Shown: positions 50,917 to 61,822, counted from the first letter of the stretch. The stretch is DNA of 64,000 bases from Hormiphora californensis (GCA_020137815.1 CM035358.1:4485614-4549613), one strand, 5' to 3'. Notes: generated from the sequence alone by a model not told the origin. Made by a program: numbers and translations.

Positions 50917-51627
50917 AAAAGTTAAAACGGTTCGGGTACTAAGCGAAATTGAATACTAATGGCTTCAATTATCAATAATCATTTCATGGAAAAATATTTG
51001 TGTTTTGTTTGAATAACTTTTCCCACACTCGAAGGGATAGCGCGCACGATTCTCAACAACCGGGTACCCGCGCCCTACGTACCTTAGGACTCGGTGTCAG
51101 TGTGTGGTTCAAGGGTCCGATCTCAGATGATGTGGTTAGTTGGCGAAGTGGTTAGTTGGCGAAGTGGTTAGTTGGCGAAGTGTTCATTCTGTTGGGTTAT
51201 AATCGGCCCGGGTATCTACATTCTACAGTCAGAAAAGATAATTAAAATATTACGAAAATTGAAGTAACTGAGGAGAAAAGAGAAGTCGAATTAGCTGGGA
51301 GACTGATACAAAATGCCGCTAAATAAAACATAAAATAAATCATTTATCCTTTCTCACTACTCCCATAAGAATGTCGCGTGGAAAAACCAGTATTGTTATA
51401 TAATAGTGGGTCTATGTTGTGTGCAACGCCCCACACCAACCTTGCTGGCACGCTAAACTGTGCAACTTGATGTACAGTACAAAAAGCCTTCCTCGAGGAG
51501 GTTGTTGACTCTATTGAAGAAAAAATTTTTTTTTCAATAAATCAATCAATCTATAGTGGGTTTAATTCTTCCACCTGTAATTGTCCTAAGACATGCAACA
51601 AATAAAAAGAAGCTAAACAATCATGAC
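50917..51627. other. Spacer with a small retroposon
   Basis: A 17-bp triplet repeat (GTGGTTAGTTGGCGAA) lies near 51130-51180. A segment at about 51412-51548, ending in AATAAATCAATCAATC and bounded by ATAGTGGGT on both sides, looks like a short LINE/SINE 3' end. Nothing else coding was seen. Confidence 0.5.
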
Positions 51628-52689
51628 TCAGAGTGCCCCAAAAAAGACACCGTTTGCCTGAGGCAGATCACCAGACGCCGTCCCGCCAATCTCATTTCCC
51701 TCTGTACACTCTTTAATCACGTCTACCATTGAGCTACTCTCCCCAAAAACAGGCAAAGATTTCACACCGTCACTCATCACCCTCCTAGCAAGGGAAATCT
51801 CAGTCTCCAGAACCCTTCTTCTATCATCCAACTTGGCGGGATAATCAACGGTGAGATTCCTGGAAAATGCCATGAGTTCTGGGAACCCCCCACTCACACC
51901 CATGTCATGTAAAACACGCTCAAACACGGCACTGTCCGTGGGGTTCTTGTCCAACTCACGGCGGAGAGCTTCAGAAAACCGGATGAGATAGTCACGGAGG
52001 GTAGTTGAGAGAAGGGACAGAGCGTCTGAGGAGGCGGTGACAAAACCCGTGTAACAAAGACATGTTGCTGCGGTTTTTCGGAGGAGCAACGTTGCTGTTT
52101 CGGGGGATATCTCAGGAATTTCAACAAGTTGAACGTTAGTTGTCGGGGTGGGTGGCGTGGTCATTGGTAGAGTTAGGGATGGAGAGGGAGGTGTTGAACC
52201 AGGAACTGACCGAATCAGAGAATACTGGTCCCTGATTGGCTGATAACCAGTCACGTGACCTAAATAACGAGTTCTGATTGGTTGTTTACTTGTGTCGGTC
52301 GGTTCCTGTGTTGAACTCAGATCTCCTCTCTGGATCTTCTTCTGGAGGACCCGCTTCTGGGCTGCCAGGTCTCGGTTTTGTCTGATTAACCCTATGGACT
52401 GGTGAACGGTATTTTGATCACCCCGAGGAATTGCAATTGTATCAGTCCTGGGGGTAGTAGGCAGGTTAGGAGGAGGAGGGATGGTCTGGGTTTTGGTGAG
52501 GTGGATATCCGCGGGGGTTATGTTGGCGAAGGTGTTGTCGATGGGGGGTCCTGTATCGAGTGCACCCCACAAGCCTCCCGATCCTCTGTTGGCAGCATTG
52601 GGTTTGGTAACATTTGGTTTGGTAACATTTGGTTTGGACATTCTAAAGGGAGAATTCATTTGGTTTGGTAACATTTGGTTTGGTAACAT
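51628..52689 (-). CDS. SUPT7L: SPT7-like SAGA/STAGA complex subunit (histone fold)
   Basis: It is a histone-fold partner in the SAGA/STAGA coactivator. The frame contains ISPETATLLLRKTAATCL, ALRRELDKNP and FERVLHDMGVSGGFPEL, matching the SUPT7L histone-fold and following helix, and upstream IGLIRQNRDL, matching the family's conserved N-terminal motif. A 109-bp hAT MITE with its 8-bp duplication adds exactly 39 in-frame codons between these regions. The start is unclear: the frame runs into a 15-bp minisatellite that encodes TKPNV/LPNQM repeats, and an acceptor-like CTACCCCCAG at about 52450 suggests that upstream exons exist. The C-terminal half past the histone fold is short compared with vertebrates. 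Confidence 0.75.
   Translation of the reverse strand: MLPNQMLPNQMNSPFRMSKPNVTKPNVTKPNAANRGSGGLWGALDTGPPIDNTFANITPADIHLTKTQTIPPPPNLPTTPRTDTIAIPRGDQNTVHQSIGLIRQNRDLAAQKRVLQKKIQRGDLSSTQEPTDTSKQPIRTRYLGHVTGYQPIRDQYSLIRSVPGSTPPSPSLTLPMTTPPTPTTNVQLVEIPEISPETATLLLRKTAATCLCYTGFVTASSDALSLLSTTLRDYLIRFSEALRRELDKNPTDSAVFERVLHDMGVSGGFPELMAFSRNLTVDYPAKLDDRRRVLETEISLARRVMSDGVKSLPVFGESSSMVDVIKECTEGNEIGGTASGDLPQANGVFFGAL
52200..52308. mobile_element. CCAAT/E-box hAT MITE, copy 8, in SUPT7L coding frame
   Basis: Full length, with TSD TGTTGAAC at 52192-52199 and 52309-52316. The minus strand reads without stops through the element ([20 protein letters not shown]), joining host sequence in frame on both sides. 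Confidence 0.92.
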
Positions 52690-53170
52690 TTGGTTTGGAC
52701 ATTCTAAAGGGAGAATTCATTGGGTTTGGTAACATTTGGTTTGGTATCATTTGGTTTGGTAACATTTGGTTTGGTAACATTTAGTTTGGTAACATTTGGT
52801 TTGGACATTCTAAAGGGAGAATTCATTTGGTTTGGTAACATTGGGTTTGGTAACATTTAGTTTGGTAACATTTGGTTTGGACATTCTAAAGGGAGAATTC
52901 ATTTGGTTTGGTAACATTGGGTTTGGTAACATTTGGTTTGGTAACATTTGGTTTGGTATCATTTGGTTTGGTAACATTTGGTTTGGTAACATTTGGTTTG
53001 GTAACATTGGGTTTGGTAACATTTGGTTTGGTAACATTGGGTTTGGTAACATTTGGTTTGGTATCATTTGGTTTGGTAACATTTGGTTTGGTAACATTTG
53101 GTTTGGTAACATTTGGTTTGGTAACATTTAGTTTGGTAACATTTGGTTTGGTAACATTTAGTTTGGACAT
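52605..53170. repeat. 15-bp minisatellite (GGTTTGGTAACATTT) with higher-order spacer
   Basis: About 30 copies of the 15-bp unit, periodically broken by GACATTCTAAAGGGAGAATTCA. A period divisible by 3 keeps frames open on both strands, so ORFs here need not be coding. Confidence 0.93.
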
Positions 53171-53509
53171 TCTAAACAGAGAATTCAGAGACCTGGTTAG
53201 GTAGGTGAGTATGTGTAGATATTCTGAATAATGAGTTCAGAGCAAGAATTAAATAGGGAAGAAAATCGAAAAATACTGGGTTTGACCGGGAATTTTCTTC
53301 CCTATTTAATTCTTGCTCTGAACTCATTATTCAGAATACTAATTAATCTCTCCTTAACCGAGTTCTGCCCGTGTATGTGTGAGATTCCCCATTAAACTGT
53401 TGTACAGAGGGCGTGTGTGTGCGTTGATCACGAGAAGGAGATATCAAAATTACTTCCCTGTGTAGATATTGTATAATAACAAACACAGGCAATAAAAGGA
53501 TACATTGTA
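53171..53509. repeat. Foldback pair related to 43609-43790
   Basis: ATTCTGAATAATGAGTTCAG at 53221 is mirrored at 53316-53336 around ATTAAATAGGGAAGAAAAT arms. It is followed by CCCGTGTATGTGTGAGAT and ACAGAGGGCGTGTGTG as at 43690-43745. Confidence 0.65.
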
Positions 53510-53697
53510 CAGTCGGACCCCGAGTTAGTGGCATCCTCGGGGGAAAAAATCCTGCCACTAAATCGGGGTGCCACTAAATCGGGGTCAAATAATGTTAATT
53601 TCCTATATGAGGGGGGGGGGGGAATCCTGCCACTAAATCAGGGTGCCACTAAATCGGGGGCCACTAAATCGGGGGCCACTAAATCGGGGTCCGACTG
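53510..53697. mobile_element. pogo-like MITE, copy 2
   Basis: The ends CAGTCGGACCCCGA and TCGGGGTCCGACTG are flanked by TA. The interior repeats CCACTAAATCGGGG. Confidence 0.8.
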
Positions 53698-53967
53698 TAT
53701 AACACATTCGTCGATTTGACGAGAGTATAAAATATTAAGACTTAAAATAATTCATAAGGGACCAGTTACAAAATTGATTGTATCATGTCCTATCAAACAG
53801 ATCCAGACAGGGGATTTTAGATTTACTGAAAGATCTACAAGAACAGCCGATCTACCGCCCATGCAATAATACAGATAAATTTGTTGTGTATTGTATACCA
53901 CTGATAGTAATATTTTGTCTGATAACAGGAGTTCCAACACTTCTTGAGTTTCTGAAAATCAAATATT
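53698..53967. other. Short unique stretch
   Basis: An ORF on the plus strand (from 53778) contains a hydrophobic stretch, but it runs into the poly-G element and has no splice or homology support. Confidence 0.3.
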
Positions 53968-55411
53968 GGGGGGGGGGGGGTTCCAGCCCTAAAAAAAGCC
54001 AAGCCATCGGCCAAAATCAGGGTACCATTGGCTTTTTTAGCTTTTTTTTTAGCTTTTTTTAGCTTTTTTAGCCTTTTTTGGCTTTTTTTTTTAGCTTTTT
54101 TAGGCTAAAAAAGCTAAAAAAGCTAAAAAAGCTAAAATTGAGTTTTTAGTGGATTCATATAGGTTCGAATCCCGCTGACGCCAAATTTTTTAAACTTTTA
54201 TTATAACGTTTTATAACGTTTTTTGAACTTTTTTAAAAGTATTTTTATCAAATTTGAATAATATTTTTATCGAAAAAATCTCTCCAGAAAATGGCAGTAG
54301 GGGTGGATACAGAAATTGCTATGTATGGACATAAACGGTAGATTATGGTAAAAAAATGTGCAGGAAATGAACAAATACAGTCGGACCCCGATTTAACGGC
54401 ACCCTCGGGGGAAAGGGTTTTGTCCGTTAAATCGGGGTGTCCGTTAAATCGAGGTAGAGCATATTTGGCCCATTTTTGTCCAAAATGTTATACTAAAACA
54501 CATCAAGTGTAAAATGCAATGTCCATGTATTGATTACATGATCATTTCTGATTAGAAAAAGAAAATGATTTATTTTAACTTCAAAAAAAGTTATAAAAAC
54601 TTTCTAAGGTACTACATCAACCACGTCCGAATCGTTTATCGAATCAGTGCATCTTATCGCATGTCTTGCTGCTAATTAGACGGTTCGAAACGAACCGAGA
54701 CGTGATACCATGCCGAATCGGGGCACTTTAAGCGGGGTGAGGAAGAATTCGAATTTTAAAATATATTTTTCTCTGAAAATTCATGGGGAGCACCGATCAA
54801 AGCATTGACAATCAATCTTTAAAATTTTGCAAAAAAGTTATGAAAATTTTTCAAAGGTATATCAACCACGTCCGAATCGTGTTTCGAATCAGTGCATCTT
54901 ATCGCACGTCCTGTCGCTAATTAGACGGTTCGAAACGAACCGATACGTGATCCCCATGGGGCCAGTTTAACAAACGTCAAAATTGCGATTCGATGGGGGA
55001 TCACAATATCACATGTCTGTTCGTTTCGAACCGTCTAATTACCGGCAAGACATGCAATAAGATGCACCGATTCGAAACACGATTCGGACGTGGTTGATAC
55101 ACCTTTGAAAAGTTTTCAAAAAATTTCAAAAATTTTCAAAAAAATTTCAAAAAATTTTTGGGGGAAATTTATCCTGCCGTTAAATCGGGGTGCCGCTAAA
55201 TCGGGGGCCGTTAAATCGGGGTCCGACTGTACAGTCAATAGACGTCCGGAAGGATGAAAATTTAATGGAAAAGTGTCAAGATGAATGCTGAAAAAAGATA
55301 AAAAGTAGGGCTAAAAAAGCTAAAAAAAGCTAAAAAAAGCCAACATAAAAAAGCCATCGACCAAAATCAGGGTACCTTTAGCTTTTTTTAGGGCTGGACC
55401 CCCCCCCCCAA
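53968..55411. mobile_element. Poly-G-ended TIR element, copy 2, split by a nested insertion
   Basis: The G-run plus TTCCAGCCCTAAAAAAAGC at the left and TTTTTTTAGGGCTGGACC plus C-run at the right match copy 1 (45539-46105), including the tRNA-like end at 54160-54182. A pogo-like element lies in the middle, and copy 1 shows the uninterrupted site. Confidence 0.75.
54378..55229. mobile_element. pogo-like element, copy 3 (852 bp, nested)
   Basis: TA-flanked ends CAGTCGGACCCCGATTTA and its complement. Inside, a unit of about 95 bp (AACCACGTCCGAATCG ... GACGGTTCGAAACGAACCGA) is present three times, twice direct and once inverted. No transposase ORF was seen. Confidence 0.8.
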
Positions 55412-56264
55412 TATTGACGTTTGATACCACTAACGAGAGACACCAACGACATAGATCAGCGAGAGACAGTTTTGTAAGATGAATTATGTAAATGTTATCT
55501 AGATACTCCATAATTTTAACCTAATCAGTACAAGAAGATGTTTTATTTGTTTACAGTTTCACTCACAACCACCACCTGTCTCCCCATCCCATGTCAGACC
55601 GATGCTCTGATAGAAATTTTTCTTCAACTGTATAGTATCTCAGACACACTCGTGAGTTGAATTAGTCTCACCCCATCACACCACAATCTCTCTCTCTCTT
55701 CTCTCTCTCTTCCTCTCTATCCAGCTGTTCCCTAAATATAGAATGATTAGAGGCACCCGGCAATTTACTCTACCGCATGTCTTCAGCCTTTCGCAACCCA
55801 CCACAGCAGAACTCTTTTCTATTGGTTAAATGTTATATCACATGATCATTTAGCGATCATTTAGCCAGCTGGTCTATCCTCCTCCCTACCAACTACCACT
55901 ATAGTTTCGCCATCTTTTGGATAAGTTTGTTTTAAACCCAAACTACTATAACCCTCACTCGAGTTTGTGAAACTTCCCATAGTTATAACTCCACTTCCTG
56001 ATGAGTGGAACAAATTTCAAGTCTCTAACTTATCAAGAGGTGGAGCTATGATTGTCTAAAATCCGATCGCGCACAGCAAGGCATAGTAGTTTTGGTTTAC
56101 CTAATATAGTTCAGTTTTTGTAAAACACGATAGAAACAATCCTTGTGTTTCACTAACATATTCTTCACTGATATTCTCACAGATTTTTTGAAGTTGTCAC
56201 CCCCCCCCCTTCTTGTATGTGGAATGATTTTACGCGTTTCATCACATGTTACAGTGCTGCTTGT
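55412..56264. other. Intergenic; nothing coding supported
   Basis: Mostly AT-rich sequence with a short CT tract at 55685-55725. A weak inverted pair involving AAACTACTATA and CATAGTTATAACTCC lies at 55930-55990. No gene was recognised. Confidence 0.4.
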
Positions 56265-56437
56265 AGTCGTATTACCGTAATGGAAATACAGTTATGAGAC
56301 ACGCACGTTGCATAACGCACGGTAAAAAGTGCATGTGTTCAGCGTGTACTAGCGCCCTGATTGGTCACGGTTGCGACTTGCGCGTCATCTTACTGTATCC
56401 CCGTTTTCCATTACCGTTTTCCCGCTACAAGCGAGGG
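56265..56437. mobile_element. MITE with GCTTGTAG ends
   Basis: It is the inverted relative of 47228-47400: ends GCTTGTAGTCGTATTACCG and CGGTTTTCCCGCTACAAGC, with shared interior ACGCACGTTGCATAACGC. The target duplication is unclear. Confidence 0.55.
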
Positions 56438-57329
56438 TGTTAACACATGGTTTGTTTGTTTGTTTGTGATTGCTGCGTCTGGAGGTTGACCTGCCCGAAA
56501 GTAGTAAAGGCCGCACCTACCCTTCTAAAGTGTAGACTAAAGGATACCATGGAGGTAGTCGTTGTGCTTAAAATCAAGTCTGCAGTTGTCCAGGATCAAG
56601 ACCCCGGTGCCAAGGGATTTACTACCAGTACAGCACCCGGACCCACCTCCGCTGGCAGTAGAAAGAAACCGTCATTGAAACTGAGGTAAGTTTTCAGTGA
56701 AAATTGGTGTTCTCTTTGGAGTGCTCATGTGTTACTTTCAATGCAATTCGCATCGATCTCATGATTGAAGATGTCGCGCGCTGCATGGTTCACTAGGAGT
56801 GTCCCAGCTGTGCAGAGAAACTGATGTTCTCAAATTTTTCAGTTTCGCTAATCGGGCCAGAGAACCCGCCGCCTCAGCTACTATACTGGACTAGCTATGA
56901 CCCGAGGAGAGTGCCTGCGACAGTGTGGAATCAACCTGTGAGGTTGAGATATTTTTGAGGAGGAATTGAGGTACCCAGAGGAGAGGAGATCATACCGGCC
57001 CGCCCCGCAACCATATCGATATTAGGGATGAGAGAGGAGAAACACTAGCTTTTTTGTTGAAATATATGATGTGTACCTCTATGTAACAATAGGCGGGAGA
57101 CACACTGAAGTTGGGACAGAGAACCCACCACGTCCGCTACTATACTGGACTAGCTGTGACCTGAGTATATGGAGGTGAGGAGACTGCGGAATCTACCTGT
57201 GAGAGTGCATGTGAGAATCAACCTGTGACTGTGAGGTTGTTGAGATATTTTATGAGGAGGAGTTGAGGTACACAGAGGAGAGGAGTTCATACCGGCCAGC
57301 CCCGGAACAACAACAAACATCGTTAGGAG
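56438..57329. other. Degenerate repeat copies; no intact gene
   Basis: Two diverged copies of a block occur near 56860-57000 and 57110-57300 (ACTATACTGGACTAGCT, GAGGAGAGGAG..CATACCGGCC). A plus-strand ORF at 56447-56689 ends at a possible donor (GAGGTAAGT) but has no recognisable homology. Confidence 0.4.
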
Positions 57330-57760
57330 GACTCACGTGTCTGCTAGGAAGGTATGGGTCGACATGGACAAAACTTTCCTTGACATCAGAGTTTTTGACT
57401 AACGTGCAGACTCCAATATCAAAAAGTCATTGAAATCTGCTTTGGCCTCTCACGAATAAGAGAAAAAGAGGGTTTACAATGAACGAATTCTGGAAGTAGA
57501 AAAAGCCTCCTTCACACCCATTGTGTTCTCCACCACTGGAACTATGGGACGTGAAGCAGAAATGTTCTACCGCAGACTGGCAGTTCTCCTTTCCGGGAAA
57601 ACCAAACAATCCATCCCTGATGCGGTACGCTACATCCGGCAGAGATTATCTTTCTGTCTCCTCAAAACTCTCATCGTCAGCCTCCGGGGTTACCGAGGGA
57701 AGACAATTACACCATACTATTCAAATAGTATAGATATTAATTTATTGTGTGTTTAATTTA
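57330..57760 (+). pseudogene. C-terminal remnant of a LINE polyprotein
   Basis: Plus-strand sequence contains SFTPIVFSTTGTMGREAEMF and RYIRQRLSFCLLKTLI, a signature I know from the end of invertebrate LINE-type polyproteins. In-frame stops near 57392 and 57460 show decay. No RT domain is left upstream. Confidence 0.65.
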
Positions 57761-58030
57761 TTACCACAGTGTGCTTATATATAATTTGATTGTTATCAGT
57801 ATAAAAAATTACTTTCTTTAGCCACGCGCTAATAAAATTTTTGTTGTTCATAGATTTTATAGTGAACCATAATAAAGTTCAAGAGCCTCGGAGAGCGCCC
57901 AAGAACGCACCCCATCGAAGAGAGACCACACCTGAGAGCGCACCACACCCAAAAGAGACCACATCCAAGAGCGCACCACCTCCAGAAGACACCACTCCAA
58001 GAGCGGCAAAACGTTTAAAATCTAGGGTGC
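57761..58030. other. Flank with short basic/proline-rich frame
   Basis: 57841-58035 encodes repeats of about 13 residues (SAPHPKETT-like) that come from a 36-42-bp tandem repeat; coding status is unproven. Confidence 0.35.
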
Positions 58031-58595
58031 CTTAATTGCTAACAATTCAGTTTTGGCGCGCACGACGAGACGGTTAGGGCTGTTGTAGGTCGGTTAGGGT
58101 TTGTTTGGGGTATCGGTTAGGGCTATCGATCTCTAAGTTAGAGTCTAACAGATACCGTTAGTTTACTCAAATGGCAGCATGTGGTTGAGCGGCTATAGCC
58201 GTTTGAAAAAAGTCGGTCTGAGTGGTTTTAGGTGTACTTTTTTGGCAGCGCGCACCTGTAAACACGCTGCAAGGCACCCAGATTATAATCGCGCCCTCCA
58301 AGAGCGCACCACATGACAGGGCGCGATTATAATCTGGGTGCCTTGCACTTTGCAGCCTGTTTACAGGTGCGCACTACCAACCACTTAGACCGAATTTTTT
58401 CAAACGGCTATAGCCACGCAACCACCACATGGCCAATTTGAGTAAACTAAGCGGTATCTGTTAGACTCTAACTTAGAGAATCGATAGCCCTAACCGATAA
58501 CCCCAAACCAAACCCTAACCAGACCCTAACGGATAGCCCTAACCCGTCGTCGGTCGTGCGCGCCAAAACTACGAATTGTTAGCAATTAAAGGCAC
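58031..58595. mobile_element. Foldback element, arms of about 275 bp
   Basis: The left arm (58031-58307) and right arm (58318-58595) are inverted copies around 10-30 bp, containing ACGGCTATAGCC, TTAGGGCTATCG and GGCGCGCACGA. A third, single arm occurs at 59345-59612. Confidence 0.75.
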
Positions 58596-58624
58596 CTAGA
58601 TTTTAAAACGTTTTCCGACAAGAG

Positions 58625-58945
58625 GGCCAGCGTTAAAATCTGGGTGTTTGGTGAGTGCTGACAAACGGTTTTTTAGGGTTAGGGCTAAAGTGGGGTTAGG
58701 GTTAGGGTTGGGTTTGGGTTGGGGTTAGGCCTTGACATTTCCTACCAGATAAACTTTGAATCAGCCAAAACAGTTGAGTGGTTTGGCGGTTAGAGCCATT
58801 TTAGTGAATCAACTTTTTTGGCAGCGCACACCTGTAAACAGGCCACCAACCCAAACCCCAGCCCTAACCCTAACCCTACTTTAGCCCTAACCCTAAAAAA
58901 CCGTTTGTCAGCACTCACCAAACACCCAGATTTTAACGCTGGCCG
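58625..58945. repeat. Inverted telomere-like repeats (TTAGGG / CCCTAA)
   Basis: The left arm has TTAGGGTTAGGGCTAAAG, GGGTTAGGGTTAGGG and similar. The right arm has the complement, ending CTAACCCTAAAAAACCG. The arms are mirror images around about 80 bp of spacer. This is interstitial, not a chromosome end. Confidence 0.75.
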
Positions 58946-59344
58946 TTAACGGCGCCCATCAAAGTAAAGAGGGGCGACGTTTTTTTTTTTAAATCTGGGT
59001 GTTTGGTATACTCCATTTTTTTTCAACTGTTCACCCCCCAAAGTCGAGCGCGGAATTGTTTTGCGCGTTTATCACATGTTAACGTATAGCGCGCGCCACC
59101 CAAATTTTTATCAAACTTCAGTTTTTGGGTGAACAGTTGAAAAAAAATGGACTTTATACGCGCAAATCCAGAAATTACGCCGCGCACGCGCGCGCACGTT
59201 TTTTTTCGATCAGAGAAAATCACACATAAAGTCGACAGCTCGAATCGGAAAACGTTAAAATCTGGGTTTGGAATGCGCTGCAGCCCCCTCATGCGCGCAC
59301 CCCCGCAACTTATATTATATTATAAGGGGCCTGCAACGTATGCC
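58946..59344. repeat. Further inverted repeat with CCATTTTTTTTCAACTG arms
   Basis: CCATTTTTTTTCAACTGTTCA at 59013 is mirrored at 59128-59150. CpG-dense GCGCGC runs follow. The ORFs are palindrome shadows. Confidence 0.6.
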
Positions 59345-59612
59345 AAAATTTGGGTGCCTTTCATTGCTAACAATTCGTAGTTTTGGCGCGCGCGACGGGT
59401 TAGGGCTATCCGTTAGGGTCTGGTTAGGGTTTGGTTTGGGGTTATCGGTTAGGGCTATCGATTCTCTAACTGATACCGTTTAGTTTACTCAAATCGGCCA
59501 TGTGGTTCCATGGCTATAGCCGTTTGAAAAAAGTCGGTCTAAGTGTACTCTTTTGGTAGCGCGCACCTGTAAACACGCTGCAAGGCACCCAGATTATAAT
59601 CGCGCCCGCTCG
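59345..59612. repeat. Single arm of the 58031-58595 foldback
   Basis: Same order of motifs as the left arm (GCTAACAATTCGTAG, GGTTAGGGCTATCC, AGCCGTTTGAAAAAAGTCGG, CAGATTATAATCGCGCCC). Confidence 0.7.
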
Positions 59613-60105
59613 AATCAATTCAAATTTTCAGAATTTCAAAAAAAGAGAACAAGTCGAGGAAAATCCGAAAAATAAAGTCGAATTTTTTAGTCAAGGGACA
59701 GGGGGAGTCTTTTTTGAGACATCATGAGACATTATGCGACATCATGAGACATTAAGAGACATTATGAGACATTCTAATGATGTCTTATCAGGTATCATGA
59801 AGTGGCCATGTAGGACATTTTGTAGCACCTCATAGCAGATGAGTTACTATTTAAGATGTCAGGGACACAGACAGACGCGTCGCCCTGATGCGACCAATTA
59901 TAGATGGACATATCTAGTTTCTGACGGTTGCTGGGGGGGGGGGGGTCTCTCCTAGTGCCGGCGATAGTCCCTCGTGAGCTTGCTGTTGGCGAGCCCAGGC
60001 AGTCTGTTATAGATAGACAGAGAACCACGTAAAAAAGGTCATCACCAAACACTCGACCTTCTATGTACTTGCAGTATTAATAATTCTCCCCATTATTTAG
60101 TAGCC
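59613..60105 (+). mobile_element. Retroposon tail related to 12960-13102, plus flank
   Basis: 59925-60020 repeats the end of the array 1 insertion: a G-run, CTCCTAGTGCCGGCGATA, a hairpin around TTGCTGTTGGCGAG and a GATA-type tail. No 359-bp monomer is attached. 59710-59780 has a short GAGACATTATGA tandem repeat. Confidence 0.6.
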
Positions 60106-61822
60106 ATGATACCGGTTGGAATAATCTCTAATGTTAGAGTGGACTCTGATTTTGCAATTGCATCGATGGTTTATCTCCTGTTTTCTATATGTCTGGTAAG
60201 AGCTGAGGGCAGTATTGGATTAAATTTCAATTGTGTAAAGTCTGATTTAAATAATGTGATTTCAATTGAAGCTATAAAAGACAGGAACCGACCGAATCAG
60301 GAAATACTGGTCCCTGATTGGCTGATAACCACTCACGTGACCTAAATAACGAGTTCTGATTGGTTGTTTACTTGTTTCGGTCGGTTCCTGATAAAAGATA
60401 TTAAATATTAATTAACGTGTTCCCACACTTGATGATCATCTTCAATAATTGTTATTATTATTTTTACAGGTGTTTCCACCTACAGAGTTTCACAGTGTTG
60501 GTCTCTCGATCGAGTCATTCTTCAGTCGGTAAGTACCCCCGCATATACAGTCGGACCCCGATTTACCGGGATGCTAGGGGTGAAGGGGTTTTGCCCGGTA
60601 AATCGGGGTCCGACTGTATATCGCTGCACTGACAGGTGCCCATTGGCCTAATGGGACAAAGCCCCAGCAGGGATAAAATCATCCTGCCACTAAGGTCATC
60701 CTAAAACAGGTCCTATATCTGAAAGGATAAACTGATTATGTGCGAAATACTGGTCCATGATTGGCTGATAACCAGTCACGTGACCTAAATAATGAGTTCT
60801 GATTGGTTGTTTAATTGTGTCAGTCGGTTCCTGGTGTGTACATATTTTACCTTTTACTCCCTCTTAGGTGGTTGGGAGATGAAAGTCTGCACTTTACCAA
60901 GTACCATGTTAAGCTAACAACTACCCGTCTAGTTATCCACTCGCTGCTCCTGCCCGGCTACTATCTCATGTCAACCCTCTTCTTCGCTGCAACTGATTTC
61001 ACTCCCCTCCCATTCCTGATGACCATCCTTCCATTTATCACTGCCTCCATCCTGGCCCTCTATTGGCACTCTCTGGGATCCTGGTCAGCTCACCCTCTTT
61101 GTAAAATATTAGCAGCCCACGCCCAACACCGGGACTGGAGAACGGTGGCTAATGCCCTTGCTACGGAATTCAGACGAGTTGATAAGTTTGTCCATGGTCG
61201 GGGATGGGGTAAAATTGTCGTTACAGACACGTGGGTTGTGAGGTGTGGGCTGTATACAGTGAGCGCTGCGTACCAGCCAGATATTCATCTTCTCATAGAG
61301 TCTACCTCGGAGTATACCGAGCCGGCCTCCCAGCAAACAATCCAGTATGTCAATATCAAAGTGTCGTCAATCAACGAGGCATGCCATAACTTCAGCATCC
61401 GACTTAATTCACTGGATTTTGATGATCTAAAAGCGAAGTTATCTGCTCCCCTCCTCAATGTCCGGAACGTTGTCTTTCACCAGACGCTCTCGGACAAGTT
61501 CGAACTGGCGTTCAGAGATGAGGTATCCCAGAATGGTGTTTACCAAAACTCGAGGATGGGGGACGAGTGTATCGGGTGTTTGTATGCCCCTGCTGACATC
61601 AAACTATCTAAAATGTGCGCTGAACTGAGCGAGGGTGACTGCAGGAACTGTTTGTGTAGGCCCATGTGGTGTCTGAAGTGTCTGGTGAAGTGGTTTGTCA
61701 ACAGGCAGGAACAGAACAGGCCCGAGAGCTGGTTAGGGGGGACAGCGCCCTGTCCGACGTGTCGGAGCGTGTTTTGTATTAGAGATGTTCAGATGATAGC
61801 CACCCCCATCTCAACTGAATAA
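60106..61822 (+). CDS. TMEM129: TMEM129, ER E3 ubiquitin ligase
   Basis: TMEM129 is a RING-type E3 ligase of the ER membrane that takes part in ER-associated degradation. Exons are 60106-60195, 60470-60528 and 60868-61822; phases fit and give 367 residues (human 362). Exon 1 carries the first membrane segment (MVYLLFSICL). Exon 2 reads VFPPTEFHSVGLSIESFF. Exon 3 has two further membrane segments (LLLPGYYLMSTLFFA; FITASILALYWHS), the conserved EFRRVDKFVHGRGWGK and IVVTDTWVV blocks and a C-terminal cysteine-rich RING-like domain (CIGCLYA, CRNCLCRPMWCLKCLVKWF, CPTCRSVFC). Both introns hold MITEs. The stop codon overlaps the poly(A) signal. Confidence 0.93.
60282..60390. mobile_element. CCAAT/E-box hAT MITE, copy 9, TMEM129 intron 1
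   Basis: Full length with perfect TSD ATAAAAGA at 60274-60281 and 60391-60398. Confidence 0.93.
60548..60616. mobile_element. pogo-like MITE, copy 4 (69 bp), TMEM129 intron 2
   Basis: A minimal TA-flanked element that is almost only the two TIRs (CAGTCGGACCCCGATTTACC and its complement). It lies 19 bp after the donor of exon 2. Confidence 0.85.
60744..60833. mobile_element. CCAAT/E-box hAT MITE, copy 10, TMEM129 intron 2
   Basis: The left TIR is lost (starts GAAATACTGGTCC); the right TIR GTCGGTTCCTG is intact. It ends 34 bp before the exon 3 acceptor. Confidence 0.85.

Noticed and set aside
52810-53204. Repeat proteins LPNQM/TKPNV and FGLVT
   Set aside because: They come from the 15-bp minisatellite and are open in several frames; only possible overlap with the SUPT7L start keeps interest.
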